NCBI GenBank assembly: GCA_900545865.1
Contig: URAN01000002.1
Span: forward strand, 1-64,000
Length of the DNA stretch: 64,000 bases
Direction: 5' to 3'
Source of the DNA: an uncultured Eubacteriales bacterium
GTDB taxonomy: Bacteria; Bacillota; Clostridia; Monoglobales; Monoglobaceae
This document shows, in pieces, positions 26,455 to 35,484 of this stretch. Position 1 is the first letter of the stretch. Every line of letters begins with the position of its first letter. A program made the position numbers and the translations under genes. The notes beneath the pieces are model-generated. The model saw nothing but the letters and a program-made list of their open reading frames with translations. It did not search any database and was not told where the DNA came from.

Positions 26455-26471
26455 TAAACGGAGGTGTTTCA

Positions 26472-26849
26472 ATGTCGACAGGAAATATCAACATAGGTGA
26501 ATCCGAGCTGGAAATAATGAAAGTTATTTGGCGCGCGGGTATGCCGATAAACTCAACAACAATCAGTGAGGCGGTGAAAGAAAAAGGCTGGAAGCGTACA
26601 ACCATTGCCACCTTTCTCGTAAGGCTTACGGAAAAGGGGGCAATATCCGCAAAGAAAATCGGCAAGTCGCTTTATTACACACCGATTTTAACAGCAAAAG
26701 AGTATAAAAAAACACAAGTAAAAAGTCTTATAAAAAATCTGTTTGACGGGTCGGCAGGAAATTTGGTTACCGCACTTTTTGAAGAGGAAGAATTCTCGGA
26801 TAAAGACATACGAGAGCTGAAAGCGATTTTTGAGGATAAGGAGGGCTGA
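26472..26849 (+). CDS. BlaI/MecI-family repressor
   Basis: 125 residues. The winged helix-turn-helix is visible as ESELEIMKVIWRAG, then TTISEAVKEKGWKRTTIATFL and a wing with GKSLYYTP. The C-terminus carries the dimerisation helices cut by the sensor protease in the classical system. ATG at 26472 follows GGAGGTG; in-frame codons further upstream lie within the promoter. It is followed at 2 bases by the BlaR1-like sensor gene. Confidence 0.92.
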   Translation: MSTGNINIGESELEIMKVIWRAGMPINSTTISEAVKEKGWKRTTIATFLVRLTEKGAISAKKIGKSLYYTPILTAKEYKKTQVKSLIKNLFDGSAGNLVTALFEEEEFSDKDIRELKAIFEDKEG

Positions 26850-26851
26850 AT

Positions 26852-28690
26852 TTGATTGGCGAAATTTTTAAAGCAATTTTGATTATGTCCCTTGTCGGTT
26901 CTGTACTCACCGGCATTATAAGCCTATTTCGCCCGATAACAAAAAAGATTTTCGGGTATTCGTGGCATTATTACATATGGCTATGCGTGCTTTTTGTAAT
27001 GCTGATACCGGTGCGTTTTAACATAAACCCAACCACCGCACCGAGTATTATAACACAAACGGCACAAACAGAACAAACGGCACAGCAAACATCTGTCGGC
27101 AATCAGCCCGAAACTGTCGAAAATGTCATACAAACGGACACGGCTCAAAAACCGCAGGTTTTACAAAAAGTTTTCGGTATATGGAATAGGATAGTGTACA
27201 ACCGAGTAAGCATATTGGCATGGTTATGGCTTATCGGCGCGATGCTTTTAATTCTTTTGAATATTGCGCGGTATATAAGTCTTAATGTAAAAATACGTAA
27301 AAACGGTGAAATTATATCCTTATCCGAAATCGGTGAATATACCAATCGAAAAATCAATGTTCGTGTGTGGGAAAGTATCGCATCACCGTTTATGACGGGC
27401 GTAATCAAACCCACGCTGATTTTACCGAAAGCCAAGCTTTCGGACGAACAGCTGCATAACATACTTTGCCACGAAATGACGCATTTTAAACGGCGCGATA
27501 TTTTATATAAATGTTTTGCCGAGTTTGTAAAATGTGTGCATTGGTTTAACCCTGTTATTTGGTATGTCACAAGGCAAATTGCAACAGAGTGCGAAATATC
27601 CTGTGATATTGCGGTTACAAAAAATATGTCGGACAGCGAGGAAATGAGCTATATCAATACAATTTTATCCCTGCTTCCGACGGGTAAATCAAAACAGCTT
27701 CCGCTTACCACGCAAATGGCAAGCAGCAAAAAAATTCTGAAAAGGAGATTTATTATGATTAAGAACAAAAAGACAACAAGCAAGTTTATGTCGGCAATAT
27801 CCGCTGTTATTGCAGTTTTTATGCTTTCGACAATGGTTTTTGCAAGCGGCGTATTATCAGATTTGACGACTGATGATTACACTATTGAAATACTGAATAA
27901 CGGCGAAAAAATTGAACTCACGAATAAGCCTTTTATCGAAAACGGAGAGGTATATTTGCCATTAAGAGAAACACTTACCAATATCGGAACTTTAAATCAT
28001 ACCGGAAGCTATATAACTTGGGATAACGGGAAAATAGAAGTACATTTAGCAGATGTCATAACAGAAACGATGGGTATTGCAGATATAGAGTTTTCATTTG
28101 AGATAGGAAAACCGGACTTTATTATCGACCCACACGGAACCCCCAATATTTTTTTCCGTTCGATTAAAACATCTCCTATCTTAAAGGATAACTTAACTTA
28201 TGTTCCGTATTCTCTAATGGAGCCAATGATGGAATTCGATACGAACAACAGAGTAAATAATGTAGGTTACACTATCTTTGACAAAAACGGAAATATCATT
28301 GAAATAACAAGTAATCAGCAAACGGTTATAAAAACAAGCCAATATGATAACACAACACCCGAATATACAGTAGACCAATTCTTTTATTTATTTAGTAACG
28401 GTGATTTCGGGAATATGAAAAGATACTGCACTCAAAACTGTGTAGACAATTTCTTTGGTGACGATTATGTTTTCGGTATGAAAAAAGCAACGCCTTTAAG
28501 CATAGGCACAGTTGATAATTTAGCCGAAAGAGGCTTTACCAACGGCGAATGGGTCGCACAGGTAAACGTACAAATGACGCCCGATGAAAATTCCGTCTTT
28601 GACTCAAGCCAAACCGAAACATCGTTTTATATGATATTAAAGCAGCAGGACGGCAGATATTTAATTGATGAGTTTGCGACAGGGCTTTAA
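26852..28690 (+). CDS. BlaR1-like M56 membrane protease with a non-penicillin-binding sensor region
   Basis: 612 residues, starting TTG at 26852 with AAGGAGGG upstream. Two N-terminal helices, a long linker rich in Gln/Thr, a third helix (about 120-140) and the M56 protease domain with H207-E-x-x-H211 (CHEMTH). A further helix near residue 315-330 leads to the outside. The exterior part is not a penicillin-binding domain: it has a copper-amine-oxidase-N-like module (PFIENGEVYLPLRETL) and a DUF4829/NTF2-like module (TVDQFFYLFSNGDF). It presumably cleaves the repressor when it senses an unknown wall-related signal. No beta-lactamase gene is nearby. Confidence 0.85.
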   Translation: MIGEIFKAILIMSLVGSVLTGIISLFRPITKKIFGYSWHYYIWLCVLFVMLIPVRFNINPTTAPSIITQTAQTEQTAQQTSVGNQPETVENVIQTDTAQKPQVLQKVFGIWNRIVYNRVSILAWLWLIGAMLLILLNIARYISLNVKIRKNGEIISLSEIGEYTNRKINVRVWESIASPFMTGVIKPTLILPKAKLSDEQLHNILCHEMTHFKRRDILYKCFAEFVKCVHWFNPVIWYVTRQIATECEISCDIAVTKNMSDSEEMSYINTILSLLPTGKSKQLPLTTQMASSKKILKRRFIMIKNKKTTSKFMSAISAVIAVFMLSTMVFASGVLSDLTTDDYTIEILNNGEKIELTNKPFIENGEVYLPLRETLTNIGTLNHTGSYITWDNGKIEVHLADVITETMGIADIEFSFEIGKPDFIIDPHGTPNIFFRSIKTSPILKDNLTYVPYSLMEPMMEFDTNNRVNNVGYTIFDKNGNIIEITSNQQTVIKTSQYDNTTPEYTVDQFFYLFSNGDFGNMKRYCTQNCVDNFFGDDYVFGMKKATPLSIGTVDNLAERGFTNGEWVAQVNVQMTPDENSVFDSSQTETSFYMILKQQDGRYLIDEFATGL

Positions 28691-28771
28691 TAAAACCGAC
28701 ACAAATACTTTTATAAAATAATCCAATTACAAAGAATAAAACCCAACGGTTTTAACCCAAATCACACTACA

Positions 28772-28805
28772 AAAGCCTATGGACATTTAAAAGTCCATAG
28801 GCTTT
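28772..28805. terminator. Bidirectional terminator between blaR1-like and SLH genes
   Basis: AAAGCCTATGGAC pairs perfectly with GTCCATAGGCTTT around 8 bases; the flanking genes converge. Confidence 0.85.
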
Positions 28806-28837
28806 AAATTTACGCTTGGTTTAAATCACAAACGCTA

Positions 28838-30694
28838 TTATTTTATAATGATAATCGTTGCCTCAAACACACCGTTTTTGCTGCCGCCCGTTATAGAAAG
28901 GCTTGTTCCGTCGGATATATTCTTAACCGATGCGGTTGAACCGTTGCTTGTAAAGAATTTGGTGTTGTTATTATAGTATACGCTATAGGTATTACCCGAT
29001 TCGTCCTGTACGTTAATGACTTTATATGTTGTGTTTTTGCCTGTCGCCGTACCGGTCAGCTCGCCCTTTTCGTTAAGCGGAACAGTTGATGTTGACAATG
29101 ACTTAACAGCCTCGCTGTCGAGCTTACCGCTGACGGTTACATTCGGTCTTAAATCATAAATTGTCGATTCTTTATCGGCAATATAAATCTTTGCCTTTGC
29201 GCTTATTTTATAGGTATAATCCTTACCGTCAATCGTTACGGTTATTGCCGGGTTGCTTGAAATAATTATTTCTTTAAGCAGACCGGTAAATGATTCGGTC
29301 TTGCCCGTTGCCGTCACGCTTGAAACCTTTCCGTATACCAGTTTAACGGTAACAGTGTCGCCCGCGGCGAGATCCGAGAACTCTGCATCATCACCGTCAC
29401 GCGTAACGCTTGCGCCTTTGCGCGATACGGTGTATTGTTCCTCTTTGCCCGTTTCATCATTCTTGATATTCAGATATACGTTGTCATTATCATCATATTC
29501 TGTTGAAACAATCGTACCCTTTATCTCAATATTCTTATCGGCTGTTTCGATGGTCTTTACTTTGCTACCCGAAAGGACGAGCTTTATAAAGTCATTAGCC
29601 ATAATATCACCGAGTGAACCCTTTGCACCTTTGACATATACGCCGCAATCATCTCTGAGTGTGTATGTTGCCGTATTGTCCTGATTCTCATAGTCCGCAA
29701 TGGTTATCTTTTGCCCGTCACCGCTTTCGCTCTTGCGTACAACAACGCCATAGAGCGTAATTTCTTCCTGCGGCTCGGCTGCGTCAATGACATATGCCTT
29801 TCCGTTGGCAACAAGTGCCGAAAGGGTGTAACCCTCAGAAATCGATGACGCTTTTGCTGATTTTCCGTCAATAAATACAACGGTGTCGTTCGAAATACCT
29901 ATCTTAGTACCGTCAACCGTGATGCTTGACGATGATGCGCTTTCAACCGTGCCGCCTGTATATGATGTATTAAGCTTGTCCATCATTCTTGCAAGCAGGG
30001 TTGCCATTTGCGCTCTGGTAAGCGTTGTCATCGGCGAGAACTGTGCCTTGCCGTCCGCGGTCTTATCCATACCGTTCATAATGCTGTTTGCGCTTACATA
30101 CTCAACATAGTTTTTTGCCGCCGAGGGTATGGACGCGTCATCGGCATATGACGGCGTTGATACCGAATATGCCTTTGCCTCTGAATCCGATCCCAAAAGC
30201 TTTGCCATAAGCATTGCCGCCTGGTATCTCAAAAGCTGTACATTTGCATTTGCGGACGATGCATAATCAACGAGGTCATCTTCTTTAAGCACGCCCGTGT
30301 ACAAAAGATAGCTCAGTTCGCCCGAATATGTCGAGTTATATTTTGCCGCGGTTGTCTTATACGCGTCTTTTGCCGCCGATGCAACATCGGCAAACTTTTT
30401 GTCCTCATATCCGAGCATTCTCGACATAAGGATAAGGCATTCGATTTTGCTTATCGATTTTTGCGGACGGAATGTTCCGTCCTCATAGCCTTTTATGTAC
30501 CCTGCGTCCGTCATCTTGTCAATAGACGCTTTTGCCCACGAAACGGTCGCATCGGAATCAACGTCGGAAAATCCTGCCGCCGAAACGGGCAAAGCCGTTG
30601 CCGAAAGCAACAGAGCCGTGCAAGTAACCGCCGACAATACTCTTGCTTTTATCGTGTTCTTTTTCTTAAAATTATGTTTTTTAAAATCTTTCAT
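28838..30694 (-). CDS. S-layer-homology protein
   Basis: 618 residues: a basic N-terminus with a signal peptide (LSAVTCTALLLSATALPVSAAG, cleavage near residue 40), then SLH repeats. The first (FSDVDSDATVSWAKASI...GYEDGTFRPQ) and third (YADDASIPSAAKNYVEYV...LTRAQMATLL) are clear, the middle one degenerate. The remaining 370 residues are beta-rich Ser/Thr/Asp/Lys sequence with repeated SSITVDG/SNPAITVTIDGKDY-type strands. SLH repeats bind pyruvylated wall polymers. Its promoter lies at 30808-30836. A structural wall or S-layer role is likely; no enzyme motif is seen. Confidence 0.88.
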   Translation of the reverse strand: MKDFKKHNFKKKNTIKARVLSAVTCTALLLSATALPVSAAGFSDVDSDATVSWAKASIDKMTDAGYIKGYEDGTFRPQKSISKIECLILMSRMLGYEDKKFADVASAAKDAYKTTAAKYNSTYSGELSYLLYTGVLKEDDLVDYASSANANVQLLRYQAAMLMAKLLGSDSEAKAYSVSTPSYADDASIPSAAKNYVEYVSANSIMNGMDKTADGKAQFSPMTTLTRAQMATLLARMMDKLNTSYTGGTVESASSSSITVDGTKIGISNDTVVFIDGKSAKASSISEGYTLSALVANGKAYVIDAAEPQEEITLYGVVVRKSESGDGQKITIADYENQDNTATYTLRDDCGVYVKGAKGSLGDIMANDFIKLVLSGSKVKTIETADKNIEIKGTIVSTEYDDNDNVYLNIKNDETGKEEQYTVSRKGASVTRDGDDAEFSDLAAGDTVTVKLVYGKVSSVTATGKTESFTGLLKEIIISSNPAITVTIDGKDYTYKISAKAKIYIADKESTIYDLRPNVTVSGKLDSEAVKSLSTSTVPLNEKGELTGTATGKNTTYKVINVQDESGNTYSVYYNNNTKFFTSNGSTASVKNISDGTSLSITGGSKNGVFEATIIIIK

Positions 30695-30807
30695 TCCGTT
30701 TTCCTCCTGAAAAACATTATTATCGGACAGGTATCAAACCGCCCTTTTAAAACTGTACTTTGTAAACCACATAAGCAATCTTGATTTTATATATCTGTCT
30801 ATAATAT

Positions 30808-30836
30808 ACTATACCATAACTGTCTTAATAATTCAA
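30808..30836 (-). promoter_or_regulatory. Promoter of the SLH-protein gene
   Basis: Minus strand: TTGAAT, 17 bases, TATAGT. This gives a leader of about 100 bases. Confidence 0.6.
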
Positions 30837-31008
30837 CCATAAAATTTAAAAAAACCTCAAAAATTAATAAAAAAATAACATTTCGGTCAAATCGCCTTAT
30901 TAATAATATAAAAGTTTGGCATAATTTACTTATAAAACGCATATATCTGTACAAAACCGATTACCCGAGCGCTTATCCTTCGCACGGAAAAGCGTATAGG
31001 CGAAAATC

Positions 31009-31069
31009 TCTTATCATTTATTGCTCTGCGGATAAGAGGAATTTATTACTATTTGTGCCGACGCAGAGC
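31009..31069 (+). other. Possible structured leader of the TIGR04086-like gene
   Basis: TCTTATC (31009-31015) pairs with GATAAGA (31031-31037). GCTCTGCG (31023-31030), which lies in that loop, pairs with CGCAGAGC (31062-31069) next to the ribosome-binding site. The two helices interlock as a pseudoknot or compete. The rest of 30837-31008 is AT-rich with no gene. Confidence 0.4.
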
Positions 31070-31088
31070 GGCGGAATGGAGAATTTTT

Positions 31089-31499
31089 ATGCCCGGCGAA
31101 AAAACTTCTTATAATGAACCGTTTGACCTTATATTTGCGGCAAAAAACATTTTTTTCGGCTTTGCGCTTACCATTGTCCTGCTCTTTATTGCGGCGTGGA
31201 TTTCGGCAGCGGTCGCCCTGCCGCGAGCCGTGACCTGTCTTATTGTGAACGTTATCACTTACATATGCATCGGCTTTTGCGGATTCCGCGGCGCAAAAAA
31301 GAGCGGCAACCGCGGCATCTTAAACGGTGCGTTGTACGGATTATGCTATACCGCCGTTTTATTTTTGACAAGTTGTCTTGCCAGGGGTGGAATAAGCTTT
31401 GATTCGGGTTCAGCCGTTGCCGCCGCAATCTGTATCGGCTGCGGCGCGGCGGGCGGAATTCTCGGTGTAAACGCAACGTCCAAAAAACGCCGCCGCTAA
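31089..31499 (+). CDS. TIGR04086-like membrane protein
   Basis: 136 residues with four membrane helices (AAKNIFFGFALTIVLLFIAA; then IVNVITYICIGFCGF; LYGLCYTAVLFLTSCL; and a Gly/Ala/Cys-rich last helix) and a basic tail KKRRR. It fits the TIGR04086 family of small Clostridia membrane proteins, whose role is not known. ATG at 31089 follows GGAG by 8 bases; the longer reading from 31053 lacks a ribosome site. Terminator at 31508. Confidence 0.75.
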   Translation: MPGEKTSYNEPFDLIFAAKNIFFGFALTIVLLFIAAWISAAVALPRAVTCLIVNVITYICIGFCGFRGAKKSGNRGILNGALYGLCYTAVLFLTSCLARGGISFDSGSAVAAAICIGCGAAGGILGVNATSKKRRR

Positions 31500-31507
31500 A
31501 CAAGCGG

Positions 31508-31551
31508 AAATCTGCGGCACGGATATAACAAAAATGTCCTGCCGCAGATTT
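31508..31551 (+). terminator. Terminator after TIGR04086-like gene
   Basis: AAATCTGCGGCA pairs perfectly with TGCCGCAGATTT across a 20-base loop. It could serve both the + gene and the convergent parB-like gene. Confidence 0.75.
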
Positions 31552-31621
31552 TATGATGTAAATTTAAATCAGAGCAAAGCTTGCAGCCGATTGCCGCCTG
31601 TACGGGCGCGCCGTACTAATG

Positions 31622-32539
31622 TTATATGCGCACCGACTCTGCTTTAATCATGGGCTTACCGGTGTTTTTGGGGATAACTATAGTATACTCTATCTTGTCA
31701 TCGCTCTCACGTTTTTTCGCTGTTGCCTCAATCCCCGACCTTTTCATCATATCCACCGCCTGTTTTATTGTGTTGGTAAAGATTCTCAAATCCTTAAAAA
31801 GCCGCATTGTCTTTGGTTCGGGATACGGTCTTTCGGGACCTCTCAAAAGTTTATCAACCAACTCTTCTGTTTTCGCAACATTCAGCCCTCTCTCGGCTAT
31901 CAGCTTTGCCACACGAAGTCTTTGCTTTTCCTCGGACAACCTGAGCAGCGCCCTCGCGTGCCGCTCGGTCAGAGAATTTTCCGTCAATATTTGTCTTATC
32001 TCGGGCGAAAGTTTTAAGATTCGTATTTTATTCGCAATCGTTGACTGTCCTTTGCCGAGCTTGTCCGCAAGCTCCTCTTGCGTCAAGTCGTGTTCGGTAA
32101 GCAGCGTGCAATACGCCTCTGCCTCCTCGATGTAATTCAGATTTTCTCTCTGTATATTCTCAACCAAAGCCAAAATCGCGCTGTCGGTGTCATCAACACG
32201 CATCACTATCGCCGGGATATATGTCATTCCCAAGTTTTTGCAAGCGGTAAGCCGCCGCTCACCGGCTATTAACTCATAATCGAATGCGCCCGTCTGTCTG
32301 ACCGTTATCGGCTGCATAAGTCCGTATTCCATTATGGAAATCGCCAAATCCTGAAGAGCCGCTTTATCAAACTCTCTGCGCGGCTGGTGCGGATTCGGAA
32401 CGATATTTTTTATCGGTATCGTTCTTACCTCGCCGCATTTTGTAAAGTTCGTACTCAATCCTGCCAATGCCGCCTCAGACGCAGGGCTGCGCCGCTCCAT
32501 CTCTCTCACCGCCGGACTCTTTCTGTATTCCGTTATCAT
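31622..32539 (-). CDS. ParB/Noc-family DNA-binding protein
   Basis: 305 residues. The ParB N-terminal CTPase domain has IVPNPHQPRREF and the box GERR (93-96), followed by the central helix-turn-helix (LTQEELADKLGKGQSTIANK, about 151-170) and a C-terminal dimerisation region. There is no parA neighbour, so this is more likely a nucleoid-occlusion protein (Noc) or stand-alone ParB than part of a parAB locus. Known parS and Noc sites were not seen in the window. ATG at 32539 follows GAGGAG. Confidence 0.9.
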   Translation of the reverse strand: MITEYRKSPAVREMERRSPASEAALAGLSTNFTKCGEVRTIPIKNIVPNPHQPRREFDKAALQDLAISIMEYGLMQPITVRQTGAFDYELIAGERRLTACKNLGMTYIPAIVMRVDDTDSAILALVENIQRENLNYIEEAEAYCTLLTEHDLTQEELADKLGKGQSTIANKIRILKLSPEIRQILTENSLTERHARALLRLSEEKQRLRVAKLIAERGLNVAKTEELVDKLLRGPERPYPEPKTMRLFKDLRIFTNTIKQAVDMMKRSGIEATAKKRESDDKIEYTIVIPKNTGKPMIKAESVRI

Positions 32540-32634
32540 AATTTGTTCTCCTCTCGTTTTATGTTATTTTATCTTTTATTTGATTTATCGCACCTTGTAC
32601 AATAAATTTTACATATTTTGTAAATTACATTTTT

Positions 32635-32664
32635 ATTATAACACAAGTTATACGGAAATTGCAA
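32635..32664 (-). promoter_or_regulatory. Promoter of the parB/noc gene
   Basis: Minus strand: TTGCAA, 18 bases, TATAAT. Confidence 0.55.
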
Positions 32665-32700
32665 AATATTTCCGTATACAAATTATGACATATAGGTCAA

Positions 32701-32727
32701 AAAAACGCCCGAATCAAACGGACGTTT
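32701..32727. terminator. Weak hairpin in the divergent region
   Basis: AAAACGCCCG pairs with CGGACGTTTT with one mismatch around 7 bases. It lies between two divergent promoters, so its role is unclear. Confidence 0.4.
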
Positions 32728-32792
32728 TACAATATCCAAGCTATTTTTCAAAAAAAATTATGTTTGTTATGTAAATGTAACATAAATTTTTC

Positions 32793-32821
32793 TTGTATTA
32801 TGTGCGGAAATGAATTATAAT
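32793..32821 (+). promoter_or_regulatory. Promoter of the DUF4330-like gene
   Basis: TTGTAT, 17 bases, TATAAT. The predicted transcript starts near 32828, which rules out the ATG at 32810 as the start codon. Confidence 0.65.
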
Positions 32822-32845
32822 ATCCTTAAAAGGTCGGTGAAATTT

Positions 32846-33301
32846 ATGCGTGAAAAGCTCAATACTGCAAAAAAAAATATTAAATCCGCGGTAAAAAAAT
32901 TTAATATAATAGATATTCTACTTATTGCTCTGATATTTTTAAGCCTTATCTCACTTTTATATAAGCTTACGTGGGGCAGCAGTGAAAAATATCAAAGTTA
33001 TGAATTTGTGTATATCTGTGACAGCGCGCCGAGTGAGCTTGCCGACTCTGTTTCGGCAAAGTCAAAGTGTGCGGACGGTGATACCGGCGAAAACCTCGGC
33101 GAGGTCGTAAGCGCGGATATTTATGGCATTGACGGCACACCCGACCGTTCACGCATACAAATACGCGTAAAAACCAACGGCTATGAATCCGACCACGGCG
33201 TTGCGGTCGGCAACACCGTATATCTCAAAGGCAAAAAGTTGAATCTTATTGTCGGCGATACTGTTTTTGAAACATATATATCCGAGATAAAACCGCTTTA
33301 A
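32846..33301 (+). CDS. DUF4330-like membrane protein
   Basis: 151 residues with one N-terminal membrane helix (IIDILLIALIFLSLISLLYKL) and an extracytoplasmic domain of paired beta strands (EVVSADIYGIDG, RIQIRVKTNGYES, GVAVGNTVYLKGKKL). This resembles DUF4330 proteins found near capsule or S-layer genes; function is unknown. ATG at 32846 has GGTGA five bases upstream. Confidence 0.75.
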   Translation: MREKLNTAKKNIKSAVKKFNIIDILLIALIFLSLISLLYKLTWGSSEKYQSYEFVYICDSAPSELADSVSAKSKCADGDTGENLGEVVSADIYGIDGTPDRSRIQIRVKTNGYESDHGVAVGNTVYLKGKKLNLIVGDTVFETYISEIKPL

Positions 33302-33405
33302 CTCAATGCGCCGTAACAAATGCGGGTATACCGCAAGCCACCCCCAGAAAAGAAAACAAATCCGATACAGAATTATATATAAGTCTTTGTACTGCATTTG
33401 CAAAA

Positions 33406-33780
33406 ATGATGCATCGGCATATTTCATCAACCGATGAATGTTTTGACGAAAAGTCAAAGCAAATAATTCTTCCGGCTGTCGAATATATAGCTTTGCACTT
33501 TTCCGAAAATATTTCGATTCCGAGATTGGCTGAGGTAGTACATTTAAGTGAGTCAAGCTTACGTCGCAGCTTTCACATTGCCACAGGTATGTCGCCGTAT
33601 GAATACATATGTTATATACGGATATCTGCGGCAAAAAATCTTCTTGAAAATACGGATATGACCGTTTTGAACATATCCGAAGAATGTGGATTTGACTCTC
33701 TTTCTTCGTTTAACAGACAATTCAGCAAGATTTGCAAAACGACTCCGACAATATTTCGAAAGAACACAAGATACTCATAA
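33406..33780 (+). pseudogene. AraC-family regulator, 5'-truncated remnant
   Basis: The readable 124 residues are the two AraC helix-turn-helix motifs (SIPRLAEVVHLSESSLRRSF and LNISEECGFDSLSSFNRQFS, ending TPTIFRK). The frame stays open upstream to about 33300 and reads like the natural extension of an AraC protein (for example DTELYISLCTAFAK), but no start codon with a ribosome site exists before ATG 33406, which itself has none. The ligand-binding N-terminal domain is missing. A short SoxS-like regulator is possible, but a decayed gene is more likely. Confidence 0.6.
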
Positions 33781-33885
33781 GAGCAAATTTCTCATTAACC
33801 ATATTTTTATTATTGAGCGACTTTTTAAGCTGCTGAAAAACTTGATATTTATTATTTTTAAAAACAACAATTGTGTTTATGATTA

Positions 33886-33923
33886 AAAATGCGTGTTCCC
33901 GAAAACGGAACACGCATTTTGTA
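33886..33923. terminator. Terminator hairpin, first of an identical pair
   Basis: AAAATGCGTGTTCC pairs perfectly with GGAACACGCATTTT around CGAAAAC. The same 38 bases, through TGTA, recur at 36367-36404. The pair brackets the GH4/AraC genes. Confidence 0.9.
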
Positions 33924-33965
33924 TTTTAGATATAGGCCATAAACATCATCGCGAAACCTTTCGCC

Positions 33966-35282
33966 TTATTTATAATCGCCCAAATAATCGGTGTTTTTTT
34001 CAAAAATCTCATCGCACATATTTTTAATTTCGTCAAGCGAACACACGGCAGAACAGAGCGGATCCATATATACGGCGTGATACACCATTTCCTTACTCTT
34101 TTGCATTGCGGCCTCTACAACAAGACTTTCTATTCTTGCCGTTGTGTTGACCAAAATCGCAAGATGTTCGGGCAGAGGCCCCGCGATTGTGGTTTTCATA
34201 CCCATTCTATCGGCAACAACGGGAACCTCAACACAAGCGTCATAAGGCAGATTCGGAATAGAACCGTGGTTCAAAACGTTTCCGTTAAAGATAAACGGTT
34301 TTCCGTCACCGATTCTTGCGTTAAAGATATCTGCCGCATATTCAACGCTCTTGTTCTTATCAAACTCTTTATCCAGCCACTCATCATACTGCTTTTTTGT
34401 ATTTGCCTTTCTGTCGCGCCTGATTTCAAGAGAATAAGCATACTTACCCGGATTGTCGCCTGTTCCGTGAGTACAGTATTTCTCTATTAAATCGGGTCTT
34501 TTTCTGAACCACTGATTATATTCCGAATTATGTCCGCTCGATTCCGTTACATAATAGCCGAGTTTTAAAAACATTTCATTGCGAACCTGTTCTTCGCTTA
34601 AAATTTTCGGATTTTCCATAAGCTTTCTGAGTTTTGGATATAAGTCCTCGCCGTTGTGTTCAAGCACAGTATAGAACGCCTGGTGATTTACACCCATACA
34701 CTTATATGTGATCTCTTCATACGGAATTTCAAGCCAGCGAGAGAGAAGGTGTTTTACCGTTCCCTGAACGCTGTGGCATAAACCGGTAACTTCGATATTT
34801 GCATATTTTTGCATCGCACCGCAAAGCATCGACATGGGGTTTGTATAGTTTAAAAATACCGCATTCGGACAATACTTTTCGATATCCCGACAAATATCGA
34901 GCATAAGCGGAATGTTGCGAAGTGCGCGAAATATCCCCGATACCGAACGCGTATCACCGACATTTATGCTTACGCCGTACTTTTTTGGAATTTCTATCTC
35001 ATAACGCCAAGTATCAATATCTCCGTTAAAGACCGTACAAAGCACACCATCGGCTCCTTTGAGAGCCTCAGCTCTGTCCATAGTGGTTGTGACGATACAT
35101 TTTGGTTTATTCATTTTTTCGACAATGGTGTTCACGACTTTTGCGATGTTCGCAAGGTTATCCGCATTGATGTCCATAAGCGCAAACTCGCACTCCTCAA
35201 ATGCGGAAAATGTCAGCAAATCTCTTACACAGCTGCTTGTGAATTGCAGGCTTCCCGCCCCTATAAAAGCAAACTTTTTCAT
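33966..35282 (-). CDS. Glycoside hydrolase family 4, alpha-galactosidase type
   Basis: 438 residues. GH4 enzymes hydrolyse glycosides by an NAD- and Mn-dependent redox route. Visible: the Rossmann start KFAFIGAGSLQF, the NTPM segment (N148) and the metal ligands C169-H170 (LCHSVQGT) and H200 (GVNHQAF). The CHSV form is that of alpha-galactosidase and alpha-glucuronidase members; phospho-glycosidases have other residues there. ATG at 35282 follows AAAGGATTG. It is divergent from an AraC regulator, which likely controls it. The absence of a phosphotransferase gene nearby agrees with an unphosphorylated substrate. Confidence 0.9.
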   Translation of the reverse strand: MKKFAFIGAGSLQFTSSCVRDLLTFSAFEECEFALMDINADNLANIAKVVNTIVEKMNKPKCIVTTTMDRAEALKGADGVLCTVFNGDIDTWRYEIEIPKKYGVSINVGDTRSVSGIFRALRNIPLMLDICRDIEKYCPNAVFLNYTNPMSMLCGAMQKYANIEVTGLCHSVQGTVKHLLSRWLEIPYEEITYKCMGVNHQAFYTVLEHNGEDLYPKLRKLMENPKILSEEQVRNEMFLKLGYYVTESSGHNSEYNQWFRKRPDLIEKYCTHGTGDNPGKYAYSLEIRRDRKANTKKQYDEWLDKEFDKNKSVEYAADIFNARIGDGKPFIFNGNVLNHGSIPNLPYDACVEVPVVADRMGMKTTIAGPLPEHLAILVNTTARIESLVVEAAMQKSKEMVYHAVYMDPLCSAVCSLDEIKNMCDEIFEKNTDYLGDYK

Positions 35283-35345
35283 AATTACACAATCCTTTCA
35301 TGCACATTGATACAGAGAATGGCATCTCTGTTGATTTACATTTAA

Positions 35346-35374
35346 ATTATAAGACGATTTTCGTTTAAGTACAA
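35346..35374 (-). promoter_or_regulatory. Promoter of the GH4 gene
   Basis: Minus strand: TTGTAC, 17 bases, TATAAT. A dyad TTGCT-GCATA-AGCAA at about 35405-35419, between the two promoters, may be an AraC-type site (weak). Confidence 0.65.
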
Positions 35375-35427
35375 TAGATAAAACAAGTTATTATATGGAC
35401 GATTTTGCTGCATAAGCAATTTTGATA

Positions 35428-35456
35428 TTGAAAATAATTTTTATATGTGATATAAT
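35428..35456 (+). promoter_or_regulatory. Promoter of the AraC regulator gene
   Basis: TTGAAA, 17 bases, TATAAT with TGA before the -10. It overlaps the TTG at 35422, so that codon cannot be the start. Confidence 0.7.
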
Positions 35457-35484
35457 TATAAAAATCATCTCGGGAGATAAGAAA

